Below are positions 53,135 to 62,979 of a DNA stretch of 64,000 nucleotides, one piece after another. The notes beneath the pieces were generated by a model, which made no database searches, was not told where the DNA came from, and was given only the letters and a program-made list of their open reading frames with translations. The DNA comes from Nonomuraea angiospora (lineage in GTDB: Bacteria; Actinomycetota; Actinomycetes; Streptosporangiales; Streptosporangiaceae). Position numbers and translations under genes: made by a program. The stretch spans positions 5,456,001 to 5,520,000 of the forward strand of contig NZ_JADBEK010000001.1 of NCBI RefSeq assembly GCF_014873145.1. Direction: 5' to 3'. Positions within the stretch are counted from its first letter, which is position 1. The number at the start of each line of letters is the position of its first letter.

Positions 53135-54298
53135 ATGACCGACGTGCTGCTCCGCGGCGGGCACCCCTGGGGGCGCGACGCCCCCGCCGACGTCCTCGTC
53201 CGCGACGGCCGGATCCACCTCGTCGCCCCCGGCGTCGAGGCGCCGGGCGCCCGGATCGTCGACATCTCCGGGCAGCTCGTGCTGCCCGGCCTCGTCGAGG
53301 CGCACTGTCACCTCGACAAGACCCTCTACGGCGGCCCGTGGGTGCCCCACTCGGCCGACGACACGCTGGCCGGGCGCATCGCAACCGACCTCGGCCGCCG
53401 CGCGGAGCTGGGCGTGCCGAGCGCCGAGCGGATCGGCGCGCTGCTGGCGCGCATGAGCGCGGCGGGCACGACCCACGTCCGCACCCACACCGACATCGAC
53501 CCCCAGGTGGGGCTGCGGGGCGTGGAGGCCGTGCTCGAAGCGGCCGCCTCCGCCCCGGTCGACGTCCGGCAGGTGGCCTTCCCCCAGCACGGCGTGCTGA
53601 TCAACCCCGGCACGGCCGAGCTGCTCGAAGAGGCGCTGAAGAGCGGCGTGGAGGCGGTCGGCGGCCTCGACCCCGCGGGCATCGACCGCGATCCCGTACG
53701 CCACCTCGACCTGATCTTCGGCCTGGCCGAGCGCTACGGCGCCCACCTCGACCTCCATCTGCACGACGGCGGGTCGCTGGGCGGCTGGGAGCTCGAGCTC
53801 ATCACCGAGCGCACCAGGGCGCTGGGGCTGGGCGGCCGGGTGACGGTCAGCCACGCGTACGCGCTCGGCCAGCTCGACGACGCCTACCAGGACCGCCTGA
53901 TCCAGGGGTTCGCCGAGGCGGGCGTCGCCATCGCGACCGCGGCCGTCTACAGCTTTCCCGTGCCGCCGATCAAGAAGCTGCGGGCCGCGGGCGTCACCGT
54001 CGCCTGCGGCCACGACGGCATCCGCGACCTGTGGGGTCCCTACGGCAGCGGCGACATGCTGGAGCGGGCGATGCACGTCGCCTACCGCAGCACGTTCCGC
54101 AGGGACGAGGACATCGAGCTGGCGCTGGAGGCCGCCACCTACGGCGGCGCCCGCGCGCTCGGGCTGGAGTCCTACGGCCTGTCCCCGGGTGACCGGGCGG
54201 ACCTGGTCGTCGTGCCGTGCGGGGGCGCGGCGGAGGCGGTGGTCGTTCACCCTGCGCGCACTCTGGTCATGAAAGACGGCGTCGTCCTGCACAATTGA
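53135..54298 (+). CDS. Cytosine-deaminase-like amidohydrolase
   Basis: 387 residues from ATG 53135 (a GTG at 53126 is possible). Metal-binding EAHCHLDKTLYGG (about 51-63), HLDLHLHDGG, VSHAYALGQL and GHDGIRDLWGPYGSGDML correspond in order to the H-x-H, H, H and D sites of the CodA/AtzC branch of amidohydrolases. These deaminate or hydrolyse cytosine, isocytosine or triazine rings. Located 100 bp after the zinc-ribbon gene and near a cyclic-amide uptake operon, so a role in the same catabolic route is plausible but inferred. Confidence 0.87.
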   Translation: MTDVLLRGGHPWGRDAPADVLVRDGRIHLVAPGVEAPGARIVDISGQLVLPGLVEAHCHLDKTLYGGPWVPHSADDTLAGRIATDLGRRAELGVPSAERIGALLARMSAAGTTHVRTHTDIDPQVGLRGVEAVLEAAASAPVDVRQVAFPQHGVLINPGTAELLEEALKSGVEAVGGLDPAGIDRDPVRHLDLIFGLAERYGAHLDLHLHDGGSLGGWELELITERTRALGLGGRVTVSHAYALGQLDDAYQDRLIQGFAEAGVAIATAAVYSFPVPPIKKLRAAGVTVACGHDGIRDLWGPYGSGDMLERAMHVAYRSTFRRDEDIELALEAATYGGARALGLESYGLSPGDRADLVVVPCGGAAEAVVVHPARTLVMKDGVVLHN

Positions 54299-54325
54299 CC
54301 GGCGGGACCATCGAAAGGCAGGCAA

Positions 54326-56824
54326 GTGCTCTCTATTCACCAGCGGATCGCGGCAGAGCTGGGCGTACGCGACGGCCAGGTGCAGGCGGCCGTCGAGTTG
54401 CTCGACGGCGGCGCCACCGTGCCGTTCATCGCGCGATACCGAAAAGAGGTCACCGGCACCCTCGACGACGCGCAGCTGCGCACGCTCGAAGAGCGCCTGC
54501 GCTACCTGCGCGAGCTGGAGGAGCGCCGGGCGGCGATCCTTGAGTCGATCGAGTCTCAGGGCAAGCTCGACGACGAGCTGCGCGAGCAGATCATGGCGGC
54601 CGAGACCAAGGCCCGGCTCGAGGACATCTATCTGCCGTACAAACCCAAGCGGCGCACCAAGGCGCAGATCGCCCGCGAGCTCGGCCTGGAGCCGCTGGCC
54701 GACCAGCTGCTCGCCGACCCGACGCTCGACCCCGCCGCCACGGCCGAGGGCTTCGTCACCGAGGGCGTGGCCGACGCGGGCGCGGCGCTGGAGGGGGCCA
54801 GGGCGATCCTGATCGAGCGGTTCGCCGAGGACGCCGACCTGATCGGCGGCCTGCGCGAGCAGCTCTGGAGCCGCGGGCGGCTCGTGTCGAAGGTCCGCGA
54901 GGGCAAGGAGGAGGCGGGGGCCAAGTTCTCCGACTACTTCGAGTTCGGCGAGCCGTTCACGAAGCTGCCCTCGCACCGGATCCTGGCGATGTTCAGGGGC
55001 GAGAAGGAGGAGGTGCTGTCGGTCACGCTGGAGCCGGACGACAGCCCCGACTACGAGCTGCGCATCGCCTCCCGCTTCGGCGTCTCCGACCAGGGGCGGC
55101 CGGCCGACAAGTGGCTGGGCGAGACCGTGCGCTGGGCCTGGCGCACCCGCATTCTCGTGCACCTCGGCATCGACCTGCGGATGCGGCTGTGGCAGGCGGC
55201 CGAGGACGAGGCGGTGCGGGTCTTCGCGGCCAACCTGCGCGACCTGCTGCTCGCCGCCCCCGCCGGGAGCCGGCCGACCATGGGGCTCGACCCCGGCCTG
55301 CGTACGGGGGTCAAGGTCGCCGTGGTCGACGCCACGGGCAAGGTCGTCGAGACCGCGACCATCTACCCCCACGAGCCCAAGCGGCAGTGGGACCAGTCGC
55401 TGGCCGTCCTGGGCGCGCTCGCGCAGCGCCACGGGGTCGAGCTGATCGCCATCGGCAACGGCACCGCCTCCCGCGAGACCGACAAGCTGGCCGGTGAGCT
55501 GGTCAAGCACATGCCGTCGATCACCAAGATCGTCGTCTCCGAGGCCGGGGCCTCGGTCTACTCGGCCTCGCCGTACGCGTCGCAGGAGCTCCCCGAGCTC
55601 GATGTGTCCCTGCGCGGCGCGGTCTCGATCGCCCGCCGGCTCCAGGACCCGCTGGCCGAGCTGGTCAAGATCGACCCCAAGTCGATCGGCGTCGGCCAAT
55701 ACCAGCACGACCTGGCCGAGTCCAAGCTCTCCCGCTCGCTCGACGCGGTGGTCGAAGACTGCGTCAACGCCGTCGGGGTCGACGTCAACACCGCCTCGGC
55801 GCCCCTGCTCACGCGCGTGTCCGGCATCGGCTCCACGCTGGCCGAGAGCATCGTCCGCCACCGCGACTCCAACGGCCCCTTCCGCACGCGCGCCGCGCTC
55901 AAGAACGTGCCCCGGCTCGGGCCCAAGGCGTTCGAGCAGTGCGCGGGCTTCCTGCGCATCCGCGAGGGCGACGACCCGCTCGACGTGTCGAGCGTCCACC
56001 CGGAGGCCTACCCGGTGGTCCGCCGGATCCTCACCTCGGCCAAGACCGACCTCAAGTCGCTGATCGGCAACACCGCGGCCCTGCGCTCGATGAAGCCCGA
56101 GACCTTCACCGACGAGACGTTCGGCCTGCCGACGGTCACCGACATCCTGCGCGAGCTGGAGAAGCCCGGCCGCGACCCGCGTCCCGCCTTCAAGACCGCC
56201 GTCTTCAAGGAGGGCGTGGAGAAGCTCTCCGACCTGTCCTCGGGCATGATCCTGGAGGGCGTGGTCACCAACGTCGCGGCCTTCGGCGCCTTCGTGGACA
56301 TCGGCGTCCACCAGGACGGCCTGGTCCACGTCTCGGCCATGTCGCGAAACTTCGTCAAGGACCCGCGTGACGTGGTCAAGCCCGGCGACATCGTCCGCGT
56401 CAAGGTCCTCGACGTCGACATCCCCCGCAAGCGCATCTCCCTGACCCTGCGCCTGGACGACGAGACCCCCGCCCAGTCCCCGGGCGACGGCTCCCGCAGG
56501 GGCGGCGGCCGCAGCGAGGGTGCTCGCGGCGACGGCGGCCGTGGGAACGGGGGTCGCGGCGACGGCGGCCGAGGAGACGGTGCCCGCGGTGACGGCGGGC
56601 GCGGCGACGGGAAGGGCAACGGCGGCCAGCGCGACCGCACCCAGGGCCGCGGAGACGACCAGCGCGGCCGAGGAGACGGCGGCCGTGGGGACGGCGGCCG
56701 TCGCGGCGGGGGCGACCAGCGCGGTCGCGGAGACGGCCAGCGCGGCGGCCAACGCCGCCAGGACCGCCCGGCCCCCACCGGCGCCATGGCGGAAGCCCTC
56801 CGCAAGGCGGGCCTCACCGACTAA
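54326..56824 (+). CDS. tex: Tex family RNA-binding transcription accessory protein
   Basis: 832 residues, GTG start. Tex order: N-terminal helical domain ([18 protein letters not shown] at 32-49), [21 protein letters not shown] (YqgF/RNaseH-like, about 314-334), a helix-hairpin-helix segment ([19 protein letters not shown]), and a C-terminal S1 domain ([21 protein letters not shown], about 642-662). After S1 a tail of about 90 residues repeats GRGDGG/GARGDGG-like units, ending in [12 protein letters not shown]. Tex binds RNA and RNA polymerase in transcription. The Gly/Arg/Asp tail is much longer than in most homologues. A terminator-like hairpin follows. Confidence 0.94.
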   Translation: MLSIHQRIAAELGVRDGQVQAAVELLDGGATVPFIARYRKEVTGTLDDAQLRTLEERLRYLRELEERRAAILESIESQGKLDDELREQIMAAETKARLEDIYLPYKPKRRTKAQIARELGLEPLADQLLADPTLDPAATAEGFVTEGVADAGAALEGARAILIERFAEDADLIGGLREQLWSRGRLVSKVREGKEEAGAKFSDYFEFGEPFTKLPSHRILAMFRGEKEEVLSVTLEPDDSPDYELRIASRFGVSDQGRPADKWLGETVRWAWRTRILVHLGIDLRMRLWQAAEDEAVRVFAANLRDLLLAAPAGSRPTMGLDPGLRTGVKVAVVDATGKVVETATIYPHEPKRQWDQSLAVLGALAQRHGVELIAIGNGTASRETDKLAGELVKHMPSITKIVVSEAGASVYSASPYASQELPELDVSLRGAVSIARRLQDPLAELVKIDPKSIGVGQYQHDLAESKLSRSLDAVVEDCVNAVGVDVNTASAPLLTRVSGIGSTLAESIVRHRDSNGPFRTRAALKNVPRLGPKAFEQCAGFLRIREGDDPLDVSSVHPEAYPVVRRILTSAKTDLKSLIGNTAALRSMKPETFTDETFGLPTVTDILRELEKPGRDPRPAFKTAVFKEGVEKLSDLSSGMILEGVVTNVAAFGAFVDIGVHQDGLVHVSAMSRNFVKDPRDVVKPGDIVRVKVLDVDIPRKRISLTLRLDDETPAQSPGDGSRRGGGRSEGARGDGGRGNGGRGDGGRGDGARGDGGRGDGKGNGGQRDRTQGRGDDQRGRGDGGRGDGGRRGGGDQRGRGDGQRGGQRRQDRPAPTGAMAEALRKAGLTD

Positions 56825-56843
56825 CCCACCAAGGAAACCCACC

Positions 56844-56877
56844 GGCCCCTCCGCGGAACCGCTCCGCGCGAGGGGCC
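56844..56877 (+). terminator. Terminator after tex
   Basis: Imperfect GGCCCCTC-CGCGG / CCGCG-C-GAGGGGCC stem starting 19 bp after the stop. Confidence 0.6.
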
Positions 56878-57346
56878 ACGGCATTCCACCCGACGCCCCT
56901 CCCTCCGGCACAGCCGACACACCACCCCACGCACGCCGCCCCCGACACCGCCCGCGCGAGAGACCACGGGCGTGCCGCAACGCCCCGCGAGAGACCACGG
57001 GCGTGCCACCCAGCACCCTCCCCTCAGCACAGCCCGCCCTCCCGGACGCACACCCACCACCCAACAACGCCCCGCGACAGGCCACGCGGGCACCACCCCA
57101 CGCCCTCCCTCCAGCAGCCGACCCGCCCCCGCACGCGGATCACAGCTACGAGGACCCGGGCCGCCCATGTCTGGAGCAGCGCCGAGGCCCCTGGCCAGCT
57201 CGGACCGGCCGGGTGGAGGTAGCCGACGCCTCCGGATCGCGTCGCGACGGCGGGCAGCACCGCCGCCGCCGTCGGTGGCGTGGCATGGGCCGGGTGCCGG
57301 GCAGTGTGCCGACGCGCGCTGAGGGCGGGGGCGATACGGTCGAGGG
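56878..57346. other. Gene-free stretch with short repeats
   Basis: About 470 bp. GCGAGAGACCACGGGCGTGC recurs at about 56955 and 56985, with weaker forms near 56863 and 57070. No credible gene; antisense open frames are a GC-bias effect. Confidence 0.5.
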
Positions 57347-58402
57347 GTGAGCACGACAGCCTTCACCACAGCGATCGCCCAGGCCCGCGACCTCCTCCGA
57401 TGGTGCTCGCCGCTGAGGACCGAGCTGTGGGCGGCGCGGCTCGCCGCTGATCTCGAGCCGGACCAGGTGGAGCCCTTCCTGCGGCAACTGTCCGAGGACG
57501 GCAGGACGGAGGCGCGGCTCACGCTCGCGGCACTGGCGGCGGTCGACCCGGCCGCCGACGCACGCCCGGTGTCCGACGCACGTCCCGCATCGGATGTGGG
57601 GTCCGGCGGAGGCGATCGGAACGAGGCGGGCTCTCACGCCCCGGTGGCGGCGAGCGTGTACGTGAGGGCCGCTGACGGCGTCGTGGAGACGTTGCCCGGG
57701 TGGGTGCGGCGGATGGGACGGGTGGTGTGTGAGGGCGGCTGGTACGGCAAGGCGGATCCGTACGGTGAGCAAGCCCTCGCGGCCCTGTCGTTCCGGTACG
57801 AGAACGGCAAGGAGCCGCACCTCCTCGTCGTCGCCATCGACCAGGTGAACGGCGGTCTGGCGGTGGACGCGGTCGTCGAGGAGGTGAAGTTCCTCGACGA
57901 TCTGGGCCTGCGGGCCGAGGAGCCGGGGGCGGTCGCGGGGCGGGTGCTGGACGCGTTCGAGCTGGGTGACCGGATCATGGGGGCGCTGGTCGCCGACACG
58001 CTGCCCGCCGTGCGGCCGGTCGCGCTCTCCAGGGCCCGCGCGGTGCCCGATCTCGTACGTCCGGCGCCCGACGACACCGTGAGCCGGTTCCGGGAGCTGC
58101 CGGAGCTGCCGGGGGCGCGGGAGGCGTTCGAGAAGCTTGTGGAGTTCGTAGGTGATCGTCCTTTGTGGTGGAGCCCGGCGCGGGTCACCCAGTTCCTGAC
58201 GTCCTGGTTGCCCAGGGAGGCCATCCTGTCGGAGGCGGGGATCGCGGCGATGCCGGAGGTGGTGCGGGCCTGGAGCCGGTTCTGCGGAGCGCATCCGGCG
58301 GTGCTCGCCCAGGTCGAGGCGGACCTGCCACGGCTGCCCGCCCTCATGGCCGACGAGTCCCTGGCGAGCCTCGGCAAGCGCATCGCCAAGAACCGCCTCT
58401 GA
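57347..58402 (+). CDS. Hypothetical actinobacterial protein (351 aa)
   Basis: GTG start. Residues 1-65 form a helical beginning (FTTAIAQARDLLRWCSPLR); residues about 70-100 are low-complexity (ADARPVSDARPASDVG). The remaining part has ALSFRYENGKEPHLLVVAID, FLDDLGLRAEEPGAVAGRVL and PLWWSPARVTQFLTSWLPRE, ending with a helical C-terminus (LASLGKRIAKNRL). It looks like a conserved cytoplasmic protein, but I do not recognise a named family. Its end abuts a beheaded NmrA-like fragment. Confidence 0.72.
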   Translation: MSTTAFTTAIAQARDLLRWCSPLRTELWAARLAADLEPDQVEPFLRQLSEDGRTEARLTLAALAAVDPAADARPVSDARPASDVGSGGGDRNEAGSHAPVAASVYVRAADGVVETLPGWVRRMGRVVCEGGWYGKADPYGEQALAALSFRYENGKEPHLLVVAIDQVNGGLAVDAVVEEVKFLDDLGLRAEEPGAVAGRVLDAFELGDRIMGALVADTLPAVRPVALSRARAVPDLVRPAPDDTVSRFRELPELPGAREAFEKLVEFVGDRPLWWSPARVTQFLTSWLPREAILSEAGIAAMPEVVRAWSRFCGAHPAVLAQVEADLPRLPALMADESLASLGKRIAKNRL

Positions 58403-58814
58403 CGCAGCAGGACTACCTCGGGCGGGCGATCGAGATCGCCGGGGACGAGCTGACCCCCAGGCGGACGGTGGAGCTCATCAGCCGGAGCCTCGGACGCGAG
58501 ATCACCTACCGGCAGGTGCCCGTCGCCGCTTTCGGGCTCGGCCCCGACGCCGAACGCGCCCTCGCGGACGAGCGCGCCCTCCCGGACGAACGCGCCCTCC
58601 CGGACGAACGCGCCCTCCCGGACGAGCGCGCCTTCGCGGACGAGCGCGCCCTTCCGGACGAACGCGCCTCGCGGACGAACACGCCTTCGCGGACGAGCGC
58701 GGACCGTGGCACGCCTACCTCGCGGCGTTGCGCGAACGCCACACCGGCCTCCTCGACTCCCGCACCTGGCTTCGGGACGGCGGCGCCGAGCGGACCGGGG
58801 CCCTGCTCACCTGA
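58399..58814 (+). pseudogene. NmrA-like NAD(P)-binding protein, C-terminal fragment with frameshift
   Basis: Directly after the upstream stop the sequence reads TQQDYLGRAIEIAGDELTPR and LGREITYRQVP, the end of an NmrA/NAD(P)-dependent short-chain fold protein. There is no start and no Rossmann half. The frame then enters eight 18-bp repeats (58556-58698). The seventh lacks one base, shifting frame; the shifted frame restores the family's tail WHAYLAALRERHTGLLDSR...WLRDGG before TGA 58812-58814. So it is a decayed relic whose repeat expansion and slip can be seen. Confidence 0.7.
58556..58698. repeat. 18-bp tandem repeat, eight copies, one with a 1-bp deletion
   Basis: Unit like GCGCCCTCCCGGACGAAC encoding A-L-P-D-E-R. 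Copies 1-6 and 8 are 18 bp; copy 7 (58664-58680) is 17 bp. Slippage array inside the NmrA-like relic. Confidence 0.92.
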
Positions 58815-59229
58815 GCTGCGCCGACGCGCCGGACAGCAACATGTCGAGCCCTGCTACCTGAGCTGCCCCGACGCGCCGGACAGCAGCATGTCGGGCCCTG
58901 CTCACCTGAGCTGCGCCGACGCGCTGGACAGCAGCATGTCGAGCCCTGCTACCTGAGCTGCCCCGACGCGCCGGACAGCAGCATGTCGGGCCCTGCTCAT
59001 TTGAGCTGCGCCGACGCGCTGGACAGCAGCATGTCGAGCCCTGCTACCTGAGCTGCCCCGACGCGCCGGACAGCAGCATGTCGGGCCCTGCTCACCTGAG
59101 CTGCGCCGACGCGCTGGACAGCAGCATGTCGAGCCCTGCTACCTGAGCTGCCCCGACGCGCCGGACAGCAGCATGTCGGGCCCTGCTCATTTGAGCTGCG
59201 CCGACGCGCTGGACAGCAGCATGTCGAGG
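58803..59229. repeat. 95-bp tandem array (48+47-bp alternating units) copying the end of the TetR gene
   Basis: Four complete 95-bp copies start at 58803, 58898, 58993 and 59088, and the fifth, from 59183, runs into the real 3' end of the tetR gene. Each unit contains GAGCTG-C-C-GACGCG and ACAGCAGCATGTCG, and on the minus strand encodes L-D-M-L-L-S-S/G-A-S-A/G-Q-L then stop. No unique spacers, so not CRISPR. Confidence 0.93.
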
Positions 59230-59882
59230 GCCGTGTGATAGGCGCTGTCGTTCATCTCGGCCACCAGCAGCGGCGCCGTCGCGGCGATGTTCGGGTGCGT
59301 ACGGGCGGGCAGCCGGGCGTACGTGGCCTGCCACACCTCCTCGTCCGCCTCCCGCGCCGCCTTGGGCAGCGCCAGCGTGGCGGCGTCGAGGATGGCGAAG
59401 GCCAGGCTCTGGTCGATGAACGCGTGATAGATCCGCACCGCGTCCCCGTCCGCGAACCCGGCGCCGCGCAGGACGCCGAGGATGGCCTCGTCGCCGGCCA
59501 CCTCGTTCGGCCGGCCGGTGACCCGGCTGGCGGTCAGCACCGCGGCCTGCGGGTGCGCGAGGTACGCGTGGTAGATGCGCAGGCCCAGCTCGCGCAGGTC
59601 GGCGCGCCAGTCGCCGGCGGGCCACCAGTCGGCCATCGCGGTGCCGATCAGCTCGTCCGCGATCGCCCGCACCAGGTCGTCCATGCCGCGGAAATAGCGG
59701 TAGACGGTGCTGGCGTCCGCGCCCAGGGCCAGGCCCAGGCGGCGGGCGGACAGCCCCGCCGCCCCGTGCTCGCGGAGCATGCGGAGCGCGGTCTCCACGA
59801 TGAGCTGGTGGGTGAGGACCTGCCCTTGTTTGGTGGGGCGGCGCCGCCTGCGCGCCGCCTCCGGCACCACTCGCTTGGCCAC
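59187..59882 (-). CDS. TetR-family transcriptional regulator
   Basis: 231 residues. Basic N-terminal arm (ARRRRRPTKQG), HTH with GLSARRLGLALGADASTVYR (about 43-62) and YRYFRGMDDLVRAI, then a ligand-binding helical domain ending ALDMLLSSASAQLK. It is divergent from the saccharopine-dehydrogenase-like gene with an imperfect palindrome between them, so it likely controls that gene and the following dehydratase. Its last codons are the parent of the downstream tandem array. Confidence 0.9.
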   Translation of the reverse strand: MAKRVVPEAARRRRRPTKQGQVLTHQLIVETALRMLREHGAAGLSARRLGLALGADASTVYRYFRGMDDLVRAIADELIGTAMADWWPAGDWRADLRELGLRIYHAYLAHPQAAVLTASRVTGRPNEVAGDEAILGVLRGAGFADGDAVRIYHAFIDQSLAFAILDAATLALPKAAREADEEVWQATYARLPARTHPNIAATAPLLVAEMNDSAYHTALDMLLSSASAQLK

Positions 59883-59902
59883 GAGATACGACCCCTTATG
59901 CC

Positions 59903-59917
59903 AACGCCATTGACGTT
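59903..59917. promoter_or_regulatory. Putative TetR operator
   Basis: AACGCCATTGACGTT, a 15-bp imperfect palindrome with one mismatched pair, in the 102-bp divergent space. Confidence 0.5.
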
Positions 59918-59984
59918 GACGACCCTACCCGAGTTGAATTCTCGACACACCCCCCAAAACAGCATTAAAAGGGGACTTATCGTC

Positions 59985-61205
59985 ATGCGTATCCTTCTCG
60001 TTGGAGCCGGCGGCGTGGGAACCGCCATTACCCGCATCGCCGCCCGCCGCCCTTTTCTCGACCACATGGTGGTCGCCGACTACGACCTCCCTCGCGCCAA
60101 GGCCGCCGTGGCCGCGCTGGGCGAGCAGGCGGACCGGTTCACCCCTGTCAAGATCGACGCGGCCGACCGGGCCGCGGTCACCGCGCTGCTGAAAGAGCAC
60201 CGGTGCGACGTCCTCCTGAACGCCACCGACCCCCGATTCGTGCTGCCGCTGTTCGACGCGGCCCTCGCCGCCGAGGCCGACTACCTCGACATGGCGATGT
60301 CGATGTCCAGGCCGCACCCCGACCGCCCGTACGAGGAGGTGGGGGTCAAGCTGGGCGACGACCAGTTCGCCCGCGCCGGCGAGTGGGCCGCGAACGGCCG
60401 GCTGGCGCTGGTCGGCATGGGCGTGGAGCCCGGCCTGGCCGACGTCTTCGCCCGCTACGCCGCCGACGAGCTGTTCGACGAGATCGAGGAGATCGGCATC
60501 AGGGACGGCGCCAACCTGACCGTCGACGGCTACGAGTTCGCCCCCTCGTTCAACATCTGGACCACCATCGAGGAGTGCCTCAACCCGCCGGTCATCTACG
60601 AAAAGGACCGCGGCTGGTACACCACCGAGCCGTTCAGCGAGCCCGAGATCTTCGACTTCCCCGACGGGATCGGCCCCGTGGAGTGCGTCAACGTCGAGCA
60701 CGAGGAGGTCATGCTGGTCCCCCGGTGGATCCCGGCGCAGCGGGTCACCTTCAAGTACGGGCTCGGCGAGGACTTCATCGGCAAGCTCAAGACCCTGCAC
60801 GCGCTCGGCGTGGACCGCACCGAGCCGGTCGCGGTCCGGACCGACGACGGCACCGCCAGGGTGTCGCCGCGCGACGTGGTGGCCGCCGTGCTGCCCGACC
60901 CGGCGGGCCTCGGCGACCGCATGCGGGGCAAGACCTGCGCCGGGACCTGGGTGAAGGGCGTCAAGGACGGGCGGCCCCGCGAGGTGTACCTCTACCACGT
61001 GGTGGACAACCAGTGGTCGATGCGCGAGTACGGCTCCCAGGCCGTGGTCTGGCAGACCGCCGTGAACCCCGTCGTCGCCCTGGAGCTGATGGCGAACGGG
61101 GTCTGGAAGGGCGCGGGCGTGCTGGGGCCCGAGGCGTTCGAGCCGGGCCCGTTCCTGGACCTTCTGGTGGAGTACGGGTCCCCCTGGCGCATGCGCGAAC
61201 AGTGA
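59985..61205 (+). CDS. Saccharopine dehydrogenase-like NAD(P)-binding oxidoreductase
   Basis: 406 residues from ATG 59985 behind AAAAGGGGA. Rossmann motif ILLVGAGGVGTAITR (3-17), VVADYDLPRAKAAVAAL and CDVLLNATDPRFVLPLFDAAL are the Lys9/saccharopine-dehydrogenase pattern. GMGVEPGLADVFARYA is the middle block. Members reduce or oxidise amino-acid adducts, or are homospermidine/carboxynorspermidine synthase-like. Followed by an IlvD/Edd dehydratase (48-bp gap), so the two may act on one amino-acid-derived acid under TetR control. Substrate unknown. The much longer upstream frame is antisense to tetR. Confidence 0.88.
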   Translation: MRILLVGAGGVGTAITRIAARRPFLDHMVVADYDLPRAKAAVAALGEQADRFTPVKIDAADRAAVTALLKEHRCDVLLNATDPRFVLPLFDAALAAEADYLDMAMSMSRPHPDRPYEEVGVKLGDDQFARAGEWAANGRLALVGMGVEPGLADVFARYAADELFDEIEEIGIRDGANLTVDGYEFAPSFNIWTTIEECLNPPVIYEKDRGWYTTEPFSEPEIFDFPDGIGPVECVNVEHEEVMLVPRWIPAQRVTFKYGLGEDFIGKLKTLHALGVDRTEPVAVRTDDGTARVSPRDVVAAVLPDPAGLGDRMRGKTCAGTWVKGVKDGRPREVYLYHVVDNQWSMREYGSQAVVWQTAVNPVVALELMANGVWKGAGVLGPEAFEPGPFLDLLVEYGSPWRMREQ

Positions 61206-61253
61206 GCGCGGGATCATGGAGGCGTAACGACCCGCACGACGAAGGACAGCGCC

Positions 61254-62903
61254 TTGAGCATCGCCGACGATCCCGACCGAGCACCGGCCCGTTCCCACCT
61301 GTACGCCATGGGCTGGTCGGAGGAGGACATGCGCCGCCCGGTGGTCGGCATCGCCTCCACCTGGACCGGCACGATGCCGTGCAACCTCACCCACCGCGAG
61401 CTGGCCGCCCACGTGGCCGAGGGAGTGCGCGCGGCGGGTGGCACGCCGATGGAGTTCAACACCATCGCGGTCTCCGACAACCTCACGATGCACACCCCCG
61501 GCATGCGCACGTCGCTGATCAGCCGCGAGGTCATCGCCGACTCGATCGAGCTCATGGGTCGCGCGCACGGCTTCGACGCGCTGGTGGTCATCGTGGGCTG
61601 CGACAAGACCGTGCCGGCCGGGATCATGGCGCTCGCCCGCCTGGACGTGCCGGCCGTCGTCCTCTACAGCGGCACGATGATGCCCGGCAGGTGGCGCGGG
61701 CGCGACGTCACGATCCAGGACATGTGGGAGGCCCTCGGCGAGCGCGCCGTCGGCCGCCTCGACCAGGCGGAGCTGGACGACCTGGCCAAGCACGCCTGCC
61801 CGGGCGCCGGCACCTGCGCCGCCCAGTACACCGCCAACACCATGGGCAGCGTCGCCGACTTCCTCGGCCTGGCGCCGTTCGGGGTGGGTGACATCCCGGC
61901 GGTGGCGGAGGACAAGAACGCCGCCGCCCGGCGCGTCGGCGAGATCGCCATGGAGGCGCTGGCCCGCGACGCCCGCCCCTCGCGGGTGCTGACCGAGGAC
62001 GCCCTGCACAACGCGATCGTCTCGGTCGCCGCCATGGGCGGCTCCACCAACGCCGTCCTGCACCTGCTGGCCATCGCCCGCGAGGCGGGGCTGCCGCTGC
62101 GCATCGACGAGATCGGCGAGGTCTGCCGCCGGGTCCCGATCATCACGGGGCTCAAGCCGAGCGGCGGCGACCACACGGCCCTGGACCTGTGGCGGGCCGG
62201 CGGCACCTCGCTGGTGGTGCGCCGCCTGCTGGAGGCCGGGCTGCTGCGCGAGAACGTCACGCTGGTGGACGGCCGCACGCTGGCGGAGGTGGCGGCCGAC
62301 GCCGAGGAGACGCCGGGGCAGGAGGTGGTGGCGAGCGTGGCCGAGCCGTTCAAGCCGCGTGGCGCGCTGGCCATCCTGCGGGGCTCGCTCGCGCCCGACG
62401 GCTGCGTGCTCAAGCTGGGCGGCAAGGACGACTTCCGCCACGAGGGCCCGGCCAAGGTGTTCGACTCGGAGCACGACTGCTACCTCGCCATCCAGGAGGG
62501 TCACATCGTGCCGGGCGACGTCATCGTCCTGCGTTACGAGGGCCCCGCGGGCGGCCCCGGCATGCAGGAGATGCTCTCGATCACGGGCCCGCTCGTCGGG
62601 CGCGGCCTCGGGGCCTCGGTGGCGCTGGTCACCGACGGGCGCTTCAGCGGGGTCTCGCACGGGCGCGTGATCGGGCACGTGGCGCCGGAGGCGTACCACG
62701 GCGGGCCGATCGCGCTGGTGCGCGACGGTGACACGGTGGTCATCGACAGCGCGGCGGGGACGATCGAGCTGGTGGTGCCGGAGGAGGAGCTGGCGCTGCG
62801 CCGCGCCTCGTGGAAGCGGCCCGAGAGAGAGGTCGAGCGAGGGGTGCTGACCAAGTACATGGCGACGGTGGGCTCCGCCTCGGACGGCGCCGTCACGGCC
62901 TGA
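61254..62903 (+). CDS. IlvD/Edd-family dehydratase (divergent paralog)
   Basis: 549 residues, TTG start. [17 protein letters not shown] (43-59) and [16 protein letters not shown] (about 122-137) carry cluster Cys residues; [16 protein letters not shown] (about 183-198), [15 protein letters not shown] and [14 protein letters not shown] complete the family. Dihydroxy-acid dehydratases remove water from dihydroxy acids with an Fe-S cluster. Three usual signatures are altered: SDGI-x-MG is SDNLTMH, CDKxxPGxLMA is [11 protein letters not shown], and the N-terminus is about 20 residues shorter. So an unusual substrate (sugar acid or other hydroxy acid) is likely instead of the valine pathway one. 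Confidence 0.87.
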   Translation: MSIADDPDRAPARSHLYAMGWSEEDMRRPVVGIASTWTGTMPCNLTHRELAAHVAEGVRAAGGTPMEFNTIAVSDNLTMHTPGMRTSLISREVIADSIELMGRAHGFDALVVIVGCDKTVPAGIMALARLDVPAVVLYSGTMMPGRWRGRDVTIQDMWEALGERAVGRLDQAELDDLAKHACPGAGTCAAQYTANTMGSVADFLGLAPFGVGDIPAVAEDKNAAARRVGEIAMEALARDARPSRVLTEDALHNAIVSVAAMGGSTNAVLHLLAIAREAGLPLRIDEIGEVCRRVPIITGLKPSGGDHTALDLWRAGGTSLVVRRLLEAGLLRENVTLVDGRTLAEVAADAEETPGQEVVASVAEPFKPRGALAILRGSLAPDGCVLKLGGKDDFRHEGPAKVFDSEHDCYLAIQEGHIVPGDVIVLRYEGPAGGPGMQEMLSITGPLVGRGLGASVALVTDGRFSGVSHGRVIGHVAPEAYHGGPIALVRDGDTVVIDSAAGTIELVVPEEELALRRASWKRPEREVERGVLTKYMATVGSASDGAVTA

Positions 62904-62979
62904 CCGGGGACCGAGCAGGCGGCCCGGGCCGCTATGCTGCGCAGTGACGTACTCGAGCCGTTGTTAGGAGATTTGCGCG

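Noticed and set aside
52844..57085. 1413-codon open frame on the minus strand across the amidohydrolase and tex
   Set aside because: Antisense to two clear genes; composition is the Val/Gly/Leu-rich pattern forced by high GC. No family likeness.
58803..59229. Possible CRISPR array
   Set aside because: Units are contiguous, alternate 48/47 bp, have no unique spacers, and derive from the tetR end.
59925..62699. 924-codon minus-strand open frame
   Set aside because: Antisense to the oxidoreductase and dehydratase; same GC-bias artefact.
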